Assembly: GCF_003347605.1 (NCBI RefSeq)
Contig: NZ_QDFZ01000020.1
Location: 42,475 to 106,474, forward strand
Length of the DNA stretch: 64,000 bases
Direction of reading: 5' to 3'
Origin: Chryseobacterium sp. KLBC 52
GTDB taxonomy: Bacteria; Bacteroidota; Bacteroidia; Flavobacteriales; Weeksellaceae
The notes beneath the pieces were generated by a model. It saw only the letters and a program-made list of their open reading frames with translations, did not search any database and was not told where the DNA came from. Shown piece by piece: positions 34,145 through 43,321 of this stretch. The number at the start of each line of letters is the position of its first letter. Within the stretch, counting starts at the first letter, position 1. Made by a program: the position numbers and the translations under genes.

Positions 34145-35608
34145 TTAAGAATAGAATTGAACAAAATGGTGATACGCTGTTTCTGTATCGTGATGATCAA
34201 TTTCCCACAAAGCTTTTGCTACAGCGTCTTTCAAGCCTTCAACTTCTGTCAGATCCATATCCCAGAATGAAACTTCACTTAAGGCAAGTTCCGCTACTTT
34301 TTCATAATCATTGTTTACCCAGATTTCTTTGAAACGTTCAATAATTGTCTGCTCATCATTCAATGGAAGTGCTTTGTCTTCAAAATTACCCTGATAGAAT
34401 CTGATGAGAGCCGCTAAAGAGAAAGTTAGATTAAGCGGCAATTTTTGATTAGTTTCCACATATTTCAATAAACTCGGCAGGACTCTTACTTTAAATTTAG
34501 ATACGAAATATAAAGCGATACTTGCCAGATGATGTTTAATAAAAGGATTTCTAAATCTGTCGAAAACTTCTTCTGCAAAATCTTTCAATTCATTCTCATC
34601 CAATCCTAAAGTTGGATTGACTTCATTGAAAATGGCATCTTTTAAAAACTTCCCGATGAACGGATTATCAATGGATTCTTTTACCGTTTCTTTTCCTGAT
34701 AAAATGGCTGGAGCCAGCATCAAAGTATGTCCACCATTCAGAATTCTTACTTTTCTAAGACGATACGGCTGAATATCATCTACCACCAGAATCTGTTCAT
34801 TAATTTGATCAAAAGGAATTCTTTCTTTTAAATTCTTAGTATCCTGAATGACAAACAGTAAAAACACTTCAGAAACCACCATCATCCGGTCTTCATAATC
34901 CAACTGCTCTTCATAGGTTTCTGCATCGTCTTTTGGATAACCAGGAACAATCCTGTCTACCAATGTATTATGAAAACAATTAGATTGTTCAATCCATTGC
35001 ACAAAACCCTCTTCTAAATTCCAGTGTTGGGCATATTGAAGGATGATATTTTTTAAAGCCAAAGCATTGTCTTCAATCAGTTCACAAGGAATGATCCTCA
35101 AACCTTTTTCCGGTGAACCATTGAAATGCTTGAATCTTTCGTATAATAAAACCGTCAGTTTTGCCGGAAAATTCTTGTGTGGCCCGGCATGATAGTCTTC
35201 GGTTTCATCATAAGCAATCCCGGTTTCTGTGGTATTGGAAAAGATAAATTCCAATTCTTCTTCTTTTGCTAAAGCCAGGAATTCATTATATTGTGTATAA
35301 GGATTGATGGACTTCTGAATGGAAGAAATCACCTGTTTTTCATCAATAATTTCACCTTTTTTTATTCCTCTCGTAAAAAGGGTGTATAGATTATCCTGCT
35401 CTTCAAGCTTGTGAACAGAACCTTCCGGTGTAGGCTGTACATTCACAATTCCTGCATTGAAATCTGTCTTTTTATTTAACTGATCTATAATATAATCTGT
35501 AAATCCTCTCATGAAGTTCCCGCCTCCAAACTGTATTATTTTAATAGGAAGCTTTTCCTGAGAATCATAGAATTCACGATTGAGTTTTTGTTTTATCTGA
35601 TTTTCCAT
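34145..35608 (-). CDS. uxaB: tagaturonate reductase
   Basis: About 487 residues from the ATG at 35608 (MENQIKQKLNREFY); an in-frame ATG at 35683 adds 25 atypical residues and is not preferred. It belongs to the mannitol dehydrogenase family: the NAD-binding IKIIQFGGGNFMRGF near the N-terminus, VVDDIQPYRLRKVRILNGGH and the C-terminal domain ...NPFIKHHLASIALYFVSKFK. It reduces D-tagaturonate to D-altronate with NADH. Members also act on fructuronate (UxuB), but adjacency to uxaA and the absence of a mannonate dehydratase gene favour UxaB. Confidence 0.93.
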   Translation of the reverse strand: MENQIKQKLNREFYDSQEKLPIKIIQFGGGNFMRGFTDYIIDQLNKKTDFNAGIVNVQPTPEGSVHKLEEQDNLYTLFTRGIKKGEIIDEKQVISSIQKSINPYTQYNEFLALAKEEELEFIFSNTTETGIAYDETEDYHAGPHKNFPAKLTVLLYERFKHFNGSPEKGLRIIPCELIEDNALALKNIILQYAQHWNLEEGFVQWIEQSNCFHNTLVDRIVPGYPKDDAETYEEQLDYEDRMMVVSEVFLLFVIQDTKNLKERIPFDQINEQILVVDDIQPYRLRKVRILNGGHTLMLAPAILSGKETVKESIDNPFIGKFLKDAIFNEVNPTLGLDENELKDFAEEVFDRFRNPFIKHHLASIALYFVSKFKVRVLPSLLKYVETNQKLPLNLTFSLAALIRFYQGNFEDKALPLNDEQTIIERFKEIWVNNDYEKVAELALSEVSFWDMDLTEVEGLKDAVAKALWEIDHHDTETAYHHFVQFYS

Positions 35609-35728
35609 TTTTTCTAATCTATATTTTTGAGTTGTAACGCAATGTCTGCAAAGACCTGTAAAATTGTGCTTACTTTCGTTCAAAAAGGCGTTTACTCAGC
35701 AAAGAAGCTTTTTGCCTTTTGTTCATCT

Positions 35729-37255
35729 CTATTGTATCACTTTATATTTCGGAACCAGTGTTTTCATCACACTCCATGCAATGAGGTAAGCTACGGCGCA
35801 AACTGAGAAAATGATCATATATCCTTTATCAATTCCATCAGAAATTATAGCCCCGGATTTTTCCAGATCGTGAAGAAAATTCTCTGGTAAACGTTCATTG
35901 ATGTATTGCGGATATTTTTCCAGTAAAGGCATTCCGTCAATAGTAGTCCATGCTTTATGAGCATAATCAAATAGTACTCCTGATGATTTATTGATTAAAA
36001 AAGAACCGATCCCTCCTGCCATTCCGCCAATTCCTGTGATGGTGGCGATCGCCTTTTTGGGAAACATGTCGCCTACCGTTGAGAAGATATTTGCTGACCA
36101 TGCCTGATGAGCTGCTCCTGCCACTCCAATGATTAATACCGGAATCCAATATGAAACAGAGCCTAAAGGTTGTGCTAAAAGAGCCAGTAAAGGAAAAAAA
36201 GCAAAGATCAACATCGCTTTCATCCTTCCGGAATATGCATCCATTCCTTTCTTCTCCACGAAGTACTTCGGAAGCCATCCTCCAATAATGGAAAATAACG
36301 TAATCATATAGAGAACAAATAACGGTAAAGCACTTTGGGTAGAATCCATTTTATAAACAGAGCTCAGGTAAGCCGGTGTCCAGAACAGGAAAAACCACCA
36401 GATTCCGTCTGTCATAAACTTTCCGAAAGCAAAAGCCCAGGTCTGTCTGTAACTGAAACATTCTTTGAAGGAAAATTTCTTTTCTGATGCTGTTGAACCT
36501 TCTCCTGCAAAATCATCCTGATCCTGCTGAATATAAGTAAGCTCGTGCTCATTGACTTTATGATGTTCGTGAGGTTTTTTATAATAAAATACCCAAAGCC
36601 CCATCCACACAAAACCTAAAGCACCAATAATGATAAACGCCCACTCCCAGCCCATCGATTTTGCAATAAAAGGAATGGTAACCGGTGCAGCTAAAGCTCC
36701 AACCGTTGCTCCGGCATTAAAAATACTGGTTGCCAGCGCTCTGTCTTTCTTTGGAAAATATTCTGCAGTAGTTTTTATCGCAGCTGGAAAATTCCCTGCT
36801 TCCCCAACGGCCAGCACAAAACGGGCAAAAATAAACAAGGTAACACTGGTACTGATGATGGCGCCCACATTATCTACTCTTCCGATAATGTCTTTAGATT
36901 CCTGAAAACCTACCAGCCAGTTTCCCGTAAGAACTCCTGAAGTAGCAATTCCGCAAAAGGCATGAATAACAGCTCCTACAGACCAGATTCCGATAGCCCA
37001 GAGAAAACCTTTTTTAGTATCCATCCAGTCTACAAACTTCCCGGCAAAAAGCATACTTACGGCATAGAAAATAGAAAATAATGCCGTGATATTTCCATAG
37101 TCATTATTATTCCAGTGAAACTCGGGAGCGATAAAATCTTTCCAGGTGAGTGACAGCACCTGCCGATCCATATAATTGATGGTCGTTGCAATAAAAAGAA
37201 GCACGCAGATCGTCCATCTGAACTGAGTTGGTTTCGGGGATATTTCTTTATTCAT
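35729..37255 (-). CDS. exuT: MFS hexuronate transporter, ExuT-like
   Basis: 508 residues with about twelve membrane spans. The first loop contains ATTINYMDRQVLSLTW, typical of the anion:cation symporter group (ExuT/GudP), and FNAGATVGALAAPVTIPFIA follows in span 4-5. It should import galacturonate and glucuronate across the inner membrane with protons. It is placed before uxaB in the run kduI to uxaA. It is longer than E. coli ExuT (about 430-470); the extra residues are in loops and a C-terminal periplasmic stretch (about 415-470). The symbol rests on context. Confidence 0.88.
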   Translation of the reverse strand: MNKEISPKPTQFRWTICVLLFIATTINYMDRQVLSLTWKDFIAPEFHWNNNDYGNITALFSIFYAVSMLFAGKFVDWMDTKKGFLWAIGIWSVGAVIHAFCGIATSGVLTGNWLVGFQESKDIIGRVDNVGAIISTSVTLFIFARFVLAVGEAGNFPAAIKTTAEYFPKKDRALATSIFNAGATVGALAAPVTIPFIAKSMGWEWAFIIIGALGFVWMGLWVFYYKKPHEHHKVNEHELTYIQQDQDDFAGEGSTASEKKFSFKECFSYRQTWAFAFGKFMTDGIWWFFLFWTPAYLSSVYKMDSTQSALPLFVLYMITLFSIIGGWLPKYFVEKKGMDAYSGRMKAMLIFAFFPLLALLAQPLGSVSYWIPVLIIGVAGAAHQAWSANIFSTVGDMFPKKAIATITGIGGMAGGIGSFLINKSSGVLFDYAHKAWTTIDGMPLLEKYPQYINERLPENFLHDLEKSGAIISDGIDKGYMIIFSVCAVAYLIAWSVMKTLVPKYKVIQ

Positions 37256-37474
37256 ATCAATCGTTAATAGTATTGATTTTTATTGATTTTAGCAACAAAA
37301 TGGAGCAAAAAACTCCTTATCCATACTATTTCAGTACGGAAATTATTAATTTTTTAAACCATTTGAATTTGATTAAGGGATTGAGATTAATGAGATTGAA
37401 AGTTATTTTCCTTTTGATTCTCTAATTTATCATTCTATATTCCCTTTATGGCTTCATTAAAATGATAAGAACAA

Positions 37475-38143
37475 TTATCTTAGTTCTTGAATGATCTGTA
37501 TTGAATGGGCTACAGCTTCTGTGATTTTTGCATAGTCATATTCCCCGGTTTCATTTTTCACAAACAGCTGAGAGCCTAGTCCTACACAATAAGCGCCTGC
37601 AGAAATCCATTCACTGATGTTTTCTTTCGTTGGAACGACTCCGCCTGTAGGCATTATATTTGACCATGGCATCGGGCCTTTCACGGCTTTGATGAATTCC
37701 GGGCCACCTACTTGTGTTGCCGGAAAGATTTTTACAATCTCTGCTCCCAATTCTTCAGCATAAGAAATATCGGAAACAGAGCCACAGCCAGGCATCCATG
37801 CAATTTTTCTCCGGTTGCAGACCTTGGCCACTTCAGGATTTAAAATGGGAGCTACGATAAAGTTCGTTCCATTCTGAATATATAATGAAGCGGTTGCCGG
37901 ATCAAGCACGGAGCCAATTCCCAGAATCATTTCAGGTGTTTCTTTGGCAACATATTTTACCAGTTCAGCAAAAACTTCGTGGGCAAAATCACCTCTGTTG
38001 GTGAATTCAAAAACACGGGCTCCTCCATCGAAACAGGCTTTTACAATTTTCTTGCAAACATCAAGATCTGCATGATAAAACACAGGAACAATCCCTGTCT
38101 GCTTTGCCATTAAGGCTACTTCTATTCTATTAAATCTGGCCAT
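37475..38143 (-). CDS. eda: KDPG/KHG aldolase
   Basis: 222 residues of the class I Eda family: GIVPVFYHADLDVCKKIVKA, EFTNRG, GIGSVLDPATASLYIQNG and the Schiff-base Lys in VKIFPATQVGGPEFIKAVKG. It splits 2-keto-3-deoxy-6-phosphogluconate into pyruvate and glyceraldehyde-3-phosphate, ending the KDG branch. It is separated from kdgK by 2 bp, so the two are cotranscribed. The 219-bp gap before exuT contains no gene; a TTTTG box on the minus strand may belong to an exuT promoter. Confidence 0.94.
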   Translation of the reverse strand: MARFNRIEVALMAKQTGIVPVFYHADLDVCKKIVKACFDGGARVFEFTNRGDFAHEVFAELVKYVAKETPEMILGIGSVLDPATASLYIQNGTNFIVAPILNPEVAKVCNRRKIAWMPGCGSVSDISYAEELGAEIVKIFPATQVGGPEFIKAVKGPMPWSNIMPTGGVVPTKENISEWISAGAYCVGLGSQLFVKNETGEYDYAKITEAVAHSIQIIQELR

Positions 38144-38145
38144 AG

Positions 38146-39153
38146 TTATCTTTTTATTCTTCCTCCTGAATTTCCGTTCATTACTTCCAGAATATCCTCC
38201 ACACCTGCATAGTTGATATCTCCGGGAATGGTATGTTTAACCGCGCAGGCTGCATTGGCAAAACTCAACGCTTTTTTAGGATCAAAATGTTTTAATCCAT
38301 AAATTAACCCTGCTGCAAAAGCATCTCCGGTTCCAATTCTGTCCACAACAGGATTAATTTCCAGAAGTTCCGTTTCAAAATAGGTTTCATCTACCCACGC
38401 CCTTCCCTGAGTTTGCTGAGTGCTGGCTGTAACCCCAATTCTTATTTTGTCAAAAACTCTTTGAACAGAAGGAATTTGTTGATTTAATTCTTTACAGGCT
38501 TCAATGAAACCTTCCTGGTCTGAGGAAAACTGAGTTTCGAGAATTTCATTGATCTCATTTACTCCTCCGATAAAAATGGTGGAATAAGAAACCAGTTCTT
38601 TCAGTACTTCATGTCCTTTTTTTCCATATTTCCAGAGATTGGAACGGTAAGCCGGATCTGCGGAAATTTCAATTCCTTTATTCTGAGCTGTTTTCAGACC
38701 TTCCTTCAATGCTTCGTAAGCAAATTCTGAAATACCAGGACTGATGCCTGTCCAGTGAAAATATTCACAATCTTCAAGCGCCTTTTCCCAGTTGATCTGT
38801 TCAGGGTTGATATTGGCAAAAGAACCGTTCAGCCTGTTGTAAGCAATTCTGCTGGCACGGACAGATGAACCAACTTCAAGAAAATACAGTCCCAAAGGAT
38901 GGTCATTTTTATGAATGAAAGTGGTATCAATTCCAAAACTTTGGATGAAAGAAACGGCAGATTCTCCTACAAAATCATCCGAAACGCAGCTGATATGTCT
39001 TACATCACCACCCATTACTGCCAATGAAGACGCAACGTTCAGCTCTGTTCCTCCAAAAAAGAACTCCATTTCGTGGCTCTGCTTCATCATTCTGTTTCCG
39101 GGTGGGGAAAGTCTCATGATCACTTCACCGAATGTGACTATTTTGTTACTCAT
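38146..39153 (-). CDS. kdgK: 2-keto-3-deoxygluconate kinase
   Basis: 335 residues of the PfkB family. The N-terminal signature is FGEVIMRLSPPGNRMM and FFGGTELNVASSLAVMGG; the C-terminal one is VVDRIGTGDAFAAGLIYGL, with the catalytic Asp in GTGDAF. It phosphorylates KDG to KDPG using ATP. It lies immediately upstream of eda, its next enzyme. KDG from both the uxa branch and the kdu branch converges here. Confidence 0.94.
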   Translation of the reverse strand: MSNKIVTFGEVIMRLSPPGNRMMKQSHEMEFFFGGTELNVASSLAVMGGDVRHISCVSDDFVGESAVSFIQSFGIDTTFIHKNDHPLGLYFLEVGSSVRASRIAYNRLNGSFANINPEQINWEKALEDCEYFHWTGISPGISEFAYEALKEGLKTAQNKGIEISADPAYRSNLWKYGKKGHEVLKELVSYSTIFIGGVNEINEILETQFSSDQEGFIEACKELNQQIPSVQRVFDKIRIGVTASTQQTQGRAWVDETYFETELLEINPVVDRIGTGDAFAAGLIYGLKHFDPKKALSFANAACAVKHTIPGDINYAGVEDILEVMNGNSGGRIKR

Positions 39154-39404
39154 AATTTTAATTAGCTTTTTTTAACCACAAAAGACACAAATGTTTTTTC
39201 TTCCTTTGGTAATTTTGAAGTTGAATACATTGAAAATAAAAGATCATATCATTTAAAAATCTTTGATTTTCTTCTTAACAATTCTTCACTTTTACATTCT
39301 CTTAATGGTTAATTTTTTTTCACGAAGATTTAGCTGATTACGCGGATCATTTTAAATCAACAAAATTTGCTCAATCTGTGAGATGATATTATCTTATTTG
39401 AAAA
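39154..39404. other. gap with degenerate repeat fragments
   Basis: No gene. AACCACAAAAGACACAAATG (near 39171), AAAATCTTTGATTTTCTTCT (near 39260) and GCTCAATCTGTGAG (near 39371) resemble parts of the R1 and CGCAGAT-type repeats elsewhere in the window, but the copy is too decayed for clear ends. It may separate kdgK-eda from the uxaC transcript. Confidence 0.45.
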
Positions 39405-40802
39405 CTAAAAATCAAAATAATTTTTTGCGTTGTGATAGCAGATATCTGATATGGTTTTCCCGATCAGTTCAATATCATCAGGCAGTTCACCGTTTTTCAT
39501 TTCTTCGCCAAAAAGATTACACAATACCCTTCTGAAATATTCGTGTCTAGGATAAGAAAGGAAACTTCTGGAATCCGTCAGCATCCCTACAAAACAGCTT
39601 ATTAATCCCATGTTGGAAAGGGCATTCATCTGTTTGATCATCCCGTCTTTCTGATCAAGGAACCACCATCCGGAACCAAACTGTACTTTTCCTTTGATGC
39701 TTCCGTCATTGAAATTCCCGATCATTGTGGCGAAAATTTCGTTATCCGCAGGATTTAAATTGTATAAAATTGTTTTTGTAAGTTTATCTTTTCCGTCCAA
39801 AGTGTTCAAAAATCGGGACAATGTTTCCGCCTGCACAAAGTCTCCGATGGAATCCCAGCCGGTATCAGGTCCTAGAATTCTGTGCATTCTTTCATTGTTA
39901 TTTCTCAAAGCTCCTAAATGGAACTGCTGAACCCATCCGTATTGGTGATAAGCTTCCCCTAAGAATAATAAAATCGCTGTTTTGAATTGATTCACCTGCT
40001 TTTCGGCAATCACTTTTCCGGCTAATTTATCATTGAAAATAGCATTCACTTCCGCTTCTGTAGCCTCTTCGAAAGAAATATTGTTCAAACCGTGATCACA
40101 CAGCCTGCATCCGTTTTTATGGAAATATTCGATCCTTTTAAGCAAAGCATCACATAAAGTCTGGTAAGAATTGATTTCAATCCCTGCTGATGCCCCCAGT
40201 TTTGCAATATAATCTGCAAAGTTGTGGTTTTCAATCAGAATGGCTTTATCCGGACGGAATGCGGTACTTACTTTGATACTGAAATCGCTTTTCGCCAGAT
40301 CCTGATGGTAATTCAAAGTGTCTGTAGGATCTTCTGTAGTGCATAGAGACTCCACATTCATTATTTTCAAAAGGCCTCTGGTAGATTTTTCAGGCGTTTG
40401 AAGCTGAGCGGTGATATTTTCATAGATTTCCGATGCATTGTCTCCATTCAGTAGTTCATCAATTCCGAAATATCTTTTCAATTCCAGATGAGTCCAGTGA
40501 TACAGAGGGTTTCTCAAAGTATATGGAACTGTTTTTGCCCAGGCTTCGAATTTTTCTTTGTCTGAAGCATCTCCTGTGATGAATTTTTCATTAACTCCCA
40601 TCGTTCTCATGGCTCTCCATTTGTAATGGTCGCCGGCAATCCAGACTTTGGAGATATTATCAAAAACAGTGTCTTCTGCAATATCTTTAGGAATCAAATG
40701 ATTATGATAATCAATGATAGGCTGCTTTTCTGCGAATCTGAAGTAGAGTTCTTCAGCGTATTTATTCTGTAATAAAAATTGGTCTGTTATAAAAGGTTTC
40801 AT
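39405..40802 (-). CDS. uxaC: uronate isomerase
   Basis: About 465 residues from the ATG at 40802 (MKPFITDQFLLQNKYAEELY), the usual family length. An ATG at 40826 overlaps the kduD stop codon (ATGAATAA) and is possible. It is an amidohydrolase-fold isomerase: IIDYHNHLIPKDIAEDTVF near the start, NPLYHWTHLELKRYFG, and WWFLDQKDGMIKQMNALSN. It converts D-galacturonate to D-tagaturonate and D-glucuronate to D-fructuronate, the entry step. It is cotranscribed with kduD and kduI. Confidence 0.95.
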   Translation of the reverse strand: MKPFITDQFLLQNKYAEELYFRFAEKQPIIDYHNHLIPKDIAEDTVFDNISKVWIAGDHYKWRAMRTMGVNEKFITGDASDKEKFEAWAKTVPYTLRNPLYHWTHLELKRYFGIDELLNGDNASEIYENITAQLQTPEKSTRGLLKIMNVESLCTTEDPTDTLNYHQDLAKSDFSIKVSTAFRPDKAILIENHNFADYIAKLGASAGIEINSYQTLCDALLKRIEYFHKNGCRLCDHGLNNISFEEATEAEVNAIFNDKLAGKVIAEKQVNQFKTAILLFLGEAYHQYGWVQQFHLGALRNNNERMHRILGPDTGWDSIGDFVQAETLSRFLNTLDGKDKLTKTILYNLNPADNEIFATMIGNFNDGSIKGKVQFGSGWWFLDQKDGMIKQMNALSNMGLISCFVGMLTDSRSFLSYPRHEYFRRVLCNLFGEEMKNGELPDDIELIGKTISDICYHNAKNYFDF

Positions 40803-40818
40803 TTTTTCTAGTCTGTTG

Positions 40819-41601
40819 TTATTCATGAGCAGGTTTTCCAATGGTCGCCAGGATTCCTCCATCTACGTAAATAATTTGTCCGTTGATGAATTTGCTTGCG
40901 TCAGAAGCAAGGAAAATAGCGGTTCCTGCAAGGTCTTCCGGGTTTCCCCATCTTCCTTCCGGTGTTCTGCTGATGATAAAATCATTGAAAGGGTTTCCAT
41001 CCACACGGATGGGTTCTGTCTGGGAGGTTGCAAAATATCCGGGACCGATTCCGTTCACCTGAATATTGTGTTTTGCCCATTCTGTTGCCAGATTTTTAGT
41101 AAGCATTTTAAGGCCGCCCTTTGCAGAAGCATAGGCTACTACATTATCACGTCCCAGCTCACTCATCATCGAGCAGATGTTGATAATTTTCCCCGATTTC
41201 CTTTTAATCATATATTTCCCGATTAATTTCGACATGATAAAAGGTCCGGTAAGATCTACATCAATTACTTTTCTAAAGTCTTCCACTTCCATATCAAGAG
41301 CAGGAATACGTTTGATGATTCCCGCATTATTGACAAGGATGTCTATTTTTCCATGGGTGGCTTCCATTAAAGCTACTTTTTGGGCAGCTTCCAGTTCATC
41401 TGTCACATCAAAAATATAGCCCGTTGCTTGATACCCTTTTTCGTGGTAATAATTCAATGCTTCGTCCAGTTTTGATGGCGTTGTACTGGTAATGGCCAGT
41501 TCAGCCCCTGCCGCAGCAAGTCCTTCTGCCATTGCCATTCCTAATCCGTGAGTACCGCCGGTAACGACTGCTACCTTACCGGATAAATCAAATAAATTCA
41601 T
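40819..41601 (-). CDS. kduD: 2-keto-3-deoxygluconate 5-dehydrogenase (KduD-type SDR)
   Basis: 260-residue classical SDR: the cofactor motif VTGGTHGLGMAMAEGLAAAG, NNAG (about 90-93), Ser at SMMSELG and the catalytic YASAKGG. The match to KduD is helped by VNGIGPGYFATSQTEPIR and by its place 7 bp after kduI. It reduces 2,5-diketo-3-deoxygluconate to KDG with NADH, linking unsaturated uronates to the central pathway. Confidence 0.94.
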   Translation of the reverse strand: MNLFDLSGKVAVVTGGTHGLGMAMAEGLAAAGAELAITSTTPSKLDEALNYYHEKGYQATGYIFDVTDELEAAQKVALMEATHGKIDILVNNAGIIKRIPALDMEVEDFRKVIDVDLTGPFIMSKLIGKYMIKRKSGKIINICSMMSELGRDNVVAYASAKGGLKMLTKNLATEWAKHNIQVNGIGPGYFATSQTEPIRVDGNPFNDFIISRTPEGRWGNPEDLAGTAIFLASDASKFINGQIIYVDGGILATIGKPAHE

Positions 41602-41608
41602 TGGAAAA

Positions 41609-42445
41609 TTACTTTAGTTCGTTTGTTTTAATGCCGTCCATATCGCCGTAGTCCATATTTTCTCCGGCCATCCCCCAGATAAAAGTATAATTGGCAGTTC
41701 CTACCCCAGAGTGGATAGACCATTCGGGAGACAATACCGCTTGCCTGTTCTTCATAAACAGGTGACGGGTTTCGTGAGGCTGTCCCATAAAATGACTTAC
41801 CGTCTGCCCTTCTTCAAGGTCAAAATAGAAATAGGCTTCCATTCTTCTGGTGTGTGTGTGTGCAGGCATCGTGTTCCAGACACTTCCGGGATGAAGCTCC
41901 GTCATACCCATCTGAAGCTGGCAGGTTTCTACCACAGAATTAACAATCAGTTTGTTGATAGTACGTTTATTCGCATATTTTTCCTCACCCAGTTCCACAA
42001 TTTCAGCTTCGTTTTTGGTGATTTTCTTTGTAGGATATGCATGATGTGCGGGAGCTGAATTGATGTAAAAATAAGGCTGTTCTTCACCTGTCTTTTCAAA
42101 GATCACTTCCTGAGCTCCTTTTCCGATGTATAAAGCTTCTTTATTTCCAAGCTCATATACATTTCCGTCTACGTTTACTTTCCCTGCTCCACCTACATTG
42201 ATGATTCCCAGCTCTCTTCTGTCCAGAAAGTTTTCTGCTTTCAGATCATCGGTGGGTTCCAGTTTCAAAGCTCTGGAAGAAGGCATTATGCCTCCTACAA
42301 TAAGCCTGTCATACATAGAATAGACCAGTTTTATCTTATCCTCATTGAATAAATCATCGATTAGAAACTCCCTCCTGAGATCTTCTGTGGTATATTTTTT
42401 CACATCTTCAGGATGATGGGCGTAACGAAATTCTGATTGTGCCAT
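41609..42445 (-). CDS. kduI: 5-keto-4-deoxyuronate isomerase
   Basis: 278 residues, the standard length. Features include FRYAHHPEDVKKYTTEDLRR, PSSRALKLE, LGIINVGGAGKV and the zinc-binding WNTMPAHTHTRRMEAYFYFD, with further ligands in the C-terminal IHSGVGTANYTFIWGMAGEN. It converts 5-keto-4-deoxyuronate (DKI) into 2,5-diketo-3-deoxygluconate. It is first in the minus-strand operon; its promoter carries a LacI-type operator. Confidence 0.96.
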   Translation of the reverse strand: MAQSEFRYAHHPEDVKKYTTEDLRREFLIDDLFNEDKIKLVYSMYDRLIVGGIMPSSRALKLEPTDDLKAENFLDRRELGIINVGGAGKVNVDGNVYELGNKEALYIGKGAQEVIFEKTGEEQPYFYINSAPAHHAYPTKKITKNEAEIVELGEEKYANKRTINKLIVNSVVETCQLQMGMTELHPGSVWNTMPAHTHTRRMEAYFYFDLEEGQTVSHFMGQPHETRHLFMKNRQAVLSPEWSIHSGVGTANYTFIWGMAGENMDYGDMDGIKTNELK

Positions 42446-42480
42446 ACTACTATTTTTACTTTTTCTTTTTACGGTTTTCG

Positions 42481-42512
42481 CAAACCTATTAAACTCAATG
42501 TAATCGATTGCA
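42481..42512 (-). promoter_or_regulatory. kduI promoter with overlapping LacI-type operator
   Basis: On the minus strand the -7 element TAGGTTTG (42481-42488) lies 36 bp before the kduI start. The near-palindrome TGTAATCGATTGCA (42499-42512) covers the spacer and -33 region. It shares ATCGATTGCA with the susC operator. A repressor bound here would block RNA polymerase. The region 42513-43125 is AT-rich, without any gene. Confidence 0.75.
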
Positions 42513-43125
42513 TAAAATTACACTAAAATTGCAGAAATACTTGTGGGGTTAAATATATAATTATTCTTTAAGTAGTTAACAAAAAATTAATTTTATTTTA
42601 AAAACAATTGATTTTCAGATCAATAAAATTTAAAACAGATTTAAAAGCAGATAAAATTAAGAGAAAAAATCCACAATAAATTTCCCAAAACAGGAAACCA
42701 ACCGGACTTAAAACATAAAATCATGCCAAAATAAAAGAGAAAACAGGCAATGAAATATTGATTAAAATATGATCAAATTAATACATATATGATATACACT
42801 CGTAAATATTAATAAAAAGTACAAAATATGGAGGCACTAATAATTTCAAAAAGATGACAAAAATCAGAAATTGATGAAAATTTTTCTTCCTCGAGATGAA
42901 TTTTGGGATTTTTCACCCTCAAAAAAAGACATCATTTTAAGCAAATTTTAAGTTTCATCATCATTAAACACTTAAGAAATTGATTTTTTTCGTTGTTTAT
43001 TAAAGTTGCTCAAATATGAATATAACGGGCTAATAATCAATTAATTAAAAACAGTCCATCAGTACTTATTTTACAAAGATCACATCATTAAACAGATAAA
43101 TTCACGAAAAAATAATATTTTTTTC

Positions 43126-43155
43126 TTTGCGTATTGAAAAATAATATTAGTTTAG
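43126..43155 (+). promoter_or_regulatory. probable susC promoter
   Basis: TTTG (43126-43129), 18 bp, then TAGTTTAG (43148-43155), 7 of 8 to TAnnTTTG. It predicts a start near 43160 and a 5' leader of about 160 nt, with the operator at 43186 inside the early transcribed region. Confidence 0.55.
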
Positions 43156-43185
43156 GAGCCAGAATAATGTTTTATAAAAAATTAC

Positions 43186-43197
43186 GCAATCGATTGC
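43186..43197. promoter_or_regulatory. LacI-type operator in the susC leader
   Basis: GCAATCGATTGC is a perfect 12-bp palindrome, flanked further out by TTACGC (43182) and GCGTAA (43204). The core matches the kduI operator. Its position about 26 bp after the predicted start suggests a roadblock type of repression. Confidence 0.75.
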
Positions 43198-43321
43198 ACT
43201 AACGCGTAAGAAAATGATTAAAATACGTAATGACCATTAAAATCCGCAGAATACTTCATAATCCTAATCAAAAACGATTGAAAAAACTTTCAACCAAGAA
43301 TTAAAACTATAAGGATACATA

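Noticed and set aside
37256..37290. Further LacI operator before exuT (ATCAATCGTTAATAG)
   Set aside because: Only a half site resembles the operator; the second half does not match.
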